Part shown: in pieces, positions 6,150 to 7,900 of the stretch
How positions within the stretch are numbered: the first letter of the stretch is position 1
Layout: the number at the start of each line of letters is the position of its first letter
Origin: JBLHKE01 sp047619485
GTDB lineage: Bacteria; Verrucomicrobiota; Verrucomicrobiia; Verrucomicrobiales; DEV007
DNA length: 7,900 bases
Direction: 5' to 3'
Assembly: GCA_047619485.1 (NCBI GenBank)
Contig: JBLHKE010000355.1
Location: 1 to 7,900, forward strand
Notes under the pieces: model-generated
What the model was told of the DNA's origin: nothing
Seen by the model: the letters and a program-made list of their open reading frames with translations, nothing else
Databases searched by the model: none
Translations under genes and position numbers: made by a program

Positions 6150-6602
6150 ATGAACAGCGAACTCGAAGACCTCTACCAGGAGATCATTCTCGATCACAAC
6201 CGCCGGCCGAGAAACGACGGCGAACTGGATCCCTGCACGCACCGCGCCGAGGGGTTCAATCCCCTCTGTGGCGACAAACTCACCGTCTACCTGCGCAAGC
6301 CAGGGGAGCAAATCGACGAGATCGCCTGCGACTGCCAGGGCTGTGCGATCTCGCGGGCATCGGCTTCGATCATGACCACCATGATCAAAGGCAAGGCGCC
6401 GTCCGAGATTGAAAAAGTGGTCAAGGGAGCGCTCGACCTGCTCACCGCGGACGAAGAACCAGAGATAGACCTCGCAGTCCAAGGCGACCTCGCCGCATTG
6501 ATCGGCGTGCGCAAATTCCCCGCACGGATCAAGTGCGCCACCCTCGCGTGGCACGCGCTCCAGGAGGCACTCCACGGCGGCGAACAGGCGAGTTCAGAAT
6601 AG
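6150..6602 (+). CDS. sufU: SufU-type zinc-dependent sulfurtransferase
   Basis: The 150-residue protein belongs to the IscU/NifU-N fold and is of SufU rather than IscU type. It carries Cys40 and Asp42 (CGD), Cys65 (QGCAIS) and Cys128 (RIKCATLAW), which line up with the zinc ligands Cys41, Asp43, Cys66 and Cys128 of Bacillus subtilis SufU, and it has the insertion before RKFPARIKC that marks SufU. SufU accepts the persulfide sulfur from SufS by exchange of zinc ligands and passes it to the SufBCD scaffold. Its gene starts 3 nt after the sufS stop, the usual pairing. No scaffold role is expected, as the IscU-type histidine is absent. Two additional cysteines, 29 and 60, are probably not conserved ligands; Cys62 is also present. 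Confidence 0.95.
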   Translation: MNSELEDLYQEIILDHNRRPRNDGELDPCTHRAEGFNPLCGDKLTVYLRKPGEQIDEIACDCQGCAISRASASIMTTMIKGKAPSEIEKVVKGALDLLTADEEPEIDLAVQGDLAALIGVRKFPARIKCATLAWHALQEALHGGEQASSE

Positions 6603-6678
6603 GACTATTCTCACTTGGGCTACCTCTAACCGGCCAGCCACATCGCCAGTCACTAACTGGGAAAGAGACCGGCTCACG
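6603..6678. other. Short convergent intergenic region with small hairpins
   Basis: Between the sufU stop and the convergent small gene lies CCAGT-CACTA-ACTGG (6646-6660), a 5-bp hairpin. GAATAG-GA-CTATTC (6597-6610) is a palindrome across the sufU stop with too small a loop for a strong stem. Neither has a T-run on either strand, so a bidirectional terminator is possible but weakly supported. On the minus strand one frame stays open across this region to a TGA at 6596-6594. Confidence 0.25.
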
Positions 6679-7095
6679 TCACACTCTATCTTGCGCGACC
6701 TTCCGGTGAGCGATCCCACCACCGCTCGGGGCACTCATCCACTTTGACTCTTCGACGACATCGTCGCCCTCAGTCACGCCCTTGAATCTCGCCTTGGCAA
6801 AATCGAGCACAGAGACTCCCTTGAGTTCCTCAGCACCAACCAGCACGACGTGATGCGAGTGCGTCTTAGCGACGTCGGTCGACAGAACTCCAATGCAGCC
6901 GTCATAGGCGCCTCGATGCACCTTCCAATCGGCTAGCACAATCAACTCAGATTCCCCGTCGGTGAGCAGGTAGCGAGTGCCTCCCGACTGCGGCGCCTTC
7001 TCCACTTTCGCATCCGCCTTCTTCTTCTCCTCCTCATCCGCATGGAGCAAAGGAAAACAGAGCCAAAAAGTGACGAAAATACTTACACGTAGCAT
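6679..7095 (-). CDS. Small exported protein of unknown function, possibly with a shifted C-terminus
   Basis: I do not recognise a family with certainty. From the ATG at 7095-7093 the product has 138 residues: a signal peptide (1-19, MLRVSIFVTFWLCFPLLHA, cleavage likely before DEEE), a charged linker (20-38), then a compact domain from RYLLTDGESELIVLADWKV (41-59) through LDFAKARFKGVTEGDDVVEESKW (97-119). This segment recalls small periplasmic DcrB/PsbP-like domains, but only loosely. The protein stops 19 residues after that tryptophan with a poor-looking, basic tail (IAHRKVAQDRV), short for such a domain, while a neighbouring frame stays open for about 40 more codons; a frameshift or sequencing error is possible. 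An upstream in-frame ATG (7152-7150) would add 19 residues before the signal peptide and is less likely. It is convergent with sufU and divergent from leuS. Confidence 0.62.
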   Translation of the reverse strand: MLRVSIFVTFWLCFPLLHADEEEKKKADAKVEKAPQSGGTRYLLTDGESELIVLADWKVHRGAYDGCIGVLSTDVAKTHSHHVVLVGAEELKGVSVLDFAKARFKGVTEGDDVVEESKWMSAPSGGGIAHRKVAQDRV

Positions 7096-7256
7096 GCGAG
7101 GATGGTCAAAGGCATGCCCGCCGATGTAAAGCAGAGCACTCCCGCCACGCATCTACCACTAGCCCAGCAACTTATCTAAACCGCGCACGCCGACCCTTCC
7201 TTGTTGCAATGCCACGGGCTTGCATGTCTTTTTCTCTCCCAATCCCGAGCAAAAAG
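7096..7256. other. Divergent intergenic region upstream of leuS
   Basis: These 161 bp separate the small exported gene (minus) from leuS (plus). I see no convincing -35/-10 pair in either direction, no T-box-like element and no long inverted repeat. ATG codons in the leuS frame occur at 7209 and 7224. Confidence 0.4.
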
Positions 7257-7900
7257 ATGAGCGAACGACGCAAGCAATACCCATTCGACGAAATTGAGAA
7301 AAAGTGGCAAGACCGCTGGGCCGAGGAGAAGACTTTCTCCACACCGAACCCCGGTGACCCCGGTTTTGATCCGAGCAAGCCGAAGTTCTACGCGCTCGAC
7401 ATGTTCCCCTACCCGAGCGGCGAAGGCCTGCACGTCGGACACCCGGAGGGCTACACCGCCACCGACATCCTTTCGCGCTACAAACGCAAAAAGGGCTTCA
7501 ACGTCCTCCACCCGATGGGCTGGGACGCCTTCGGCCTGCCCGCCGAGCAGTACGCCATCAAGACCGGACAGCACCCGCGCGTCACCACCGAGGCCAACGT
7601 CACCAACTTCACCGGCCAGCTCAACCGCATCGGTTTCTCCTACGATTGGGATCGAGAGGTCAACACCACCGACCCGAAGTATTTTAAATGGACGCAGTGG
7701 ATCTTCCTCAAACTCTACAATAGCTACTTCGACGAACAGTCGCAGAAGGCGCGCCCGATCGAGGAGCTCGGCGACGATCCTGATATTGATTCAAAACGCC
7801 TCGCCTACATCTCCGAGGTGGCCGTCAACTGGTGCCCAGAACTCGGCACCGTGCTGGCCAACGAAGAGGTCACCGATGGCAAGAGCGAGCAAGGTTTCCC
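7257..7900 (+). CDS. leuS: Leucine-tRNA ligase, 5' part (3' end outside window)
   Basis: The visible 214 residues are the N-terminus of leucyl-tRNA synthetase, the class I enzyme that charges tRNA-Leu in the cytosol. Diagnostic features are FPYPSGEGLHVGHPEGY (50-66), with the HIGH-type motif HVGH at 59-62, PMGWDAFGLPAEQYAI (86-101), FSYDWDREV (127-135), WTQWIFLKLY (145-154) and AVNWCPELGTVLANEEV (189-205), which leads into the zinc/editing region. Between 160 and 180 there is an acidic stretch (RPIEELGDDPDIDSKR) longer than in E. coli. The ATG at 7257 gives MSERRKQYPFDEIEKKW, matching the family start; in-frame ATGs at 7209 and 7224 would add 16 or 11 residues unlike the family. There is no Shine-Dalgarno sequence. 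The frame is open to the window end. Confidence 0.97.
   Translation, partial: MSERRKQYPFDEIEKKWQDRWAEEKTFSTPNPGDPGFDPSKPKFYALDMFPYPSGEGLHVGHPEGYTATDILSRYKRKKGFNVLHPMGWDAFGLPAEQYAIKTGQHPRVTTEANVTNFTGQLNRIGFSYDWDREVNTTDPKYFKWTQWIFLKLYNSYFDEQSQKARPIEELGDDPDIDSKRLAYISEVAVNWCPELGTVLANEEVTDGKSEQGF

Noticed and set aside
6597..6660. Rho-independent terminator after sufU
   Set aside because: The two short palindromes have weak stems and no run of T on either strand.
7209..7256. Earlier in-frame ATG starts (7209, 7224) for leuS
   Set aside because: The added residues do not resemble the LeuRS N-terminus, whereas the 7257 start gives the family-like beginning.

Overview
The window looks like a piece of a bacterial chromosome of roughly 60% GC, most likely from the Verrucomicrobiota or a related PVC lineage. 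That assignment rests on the remembered look of the leucyl-tRNA synthetase, the SufS/SufU pair, the short FeoA-like protein and the multiheme cytochrome/TPR protein. It was not tested by any search. No start codon has a convincing Shine-Dalgarno sequence, and all six plus-strand genes whose ends are visible stop with TAG.

Layout, left to right: the 3' part of a metallo-beta-lactamase-fold hydrolase (+), whose stop overlaps the stop of a convergent Cys-rich FeoA-domain protein (-). Next comes a 275-bp divergent intergenic region carrying a clear dyad over a perfect TATAAT. Then follows a tight cluster on the + strand: an Rrf2-family regulator, a large octaheme cytochrome c lipoprotein with HEAT and TPR repeats, and pyridoxamine 5'-phosphate oxidase (pdxH), separated by only 5 and 3 nt. 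A 282-bp gap follows, holding a 156-bp imperfect palindromic element and a possibly structured leader. The pair sufS-sufU (3-nt gap) lies beyond it. After that come a small exported protein of unknown function on the minus strand and the 5' part of leuS (+).

The central genes share an iron, sulfur and redox theme: an iron-transport-type domain, a Cys-containing Rrf2 regulator (a family that often senses Fe-S clusters, NO or redox state), an eight-heme surface or periplasmic lipoprotein, the enzyme that makes PLP, and the PLP-dependent cysteine desulfurase with its SufU partner. The most economical reading is that the Rrf2 protein represses its own operon through the dyad and so couples heme-protein and PLP production to Fe-S or redox status. 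This is inference from gene order.

The parts least explained by known families are the 156-bp inverted-repeat element between pdxH and sufS, the alternative pairings around the sufS start codon, and the Rrf2-cytochrome-PdxH operon itself.
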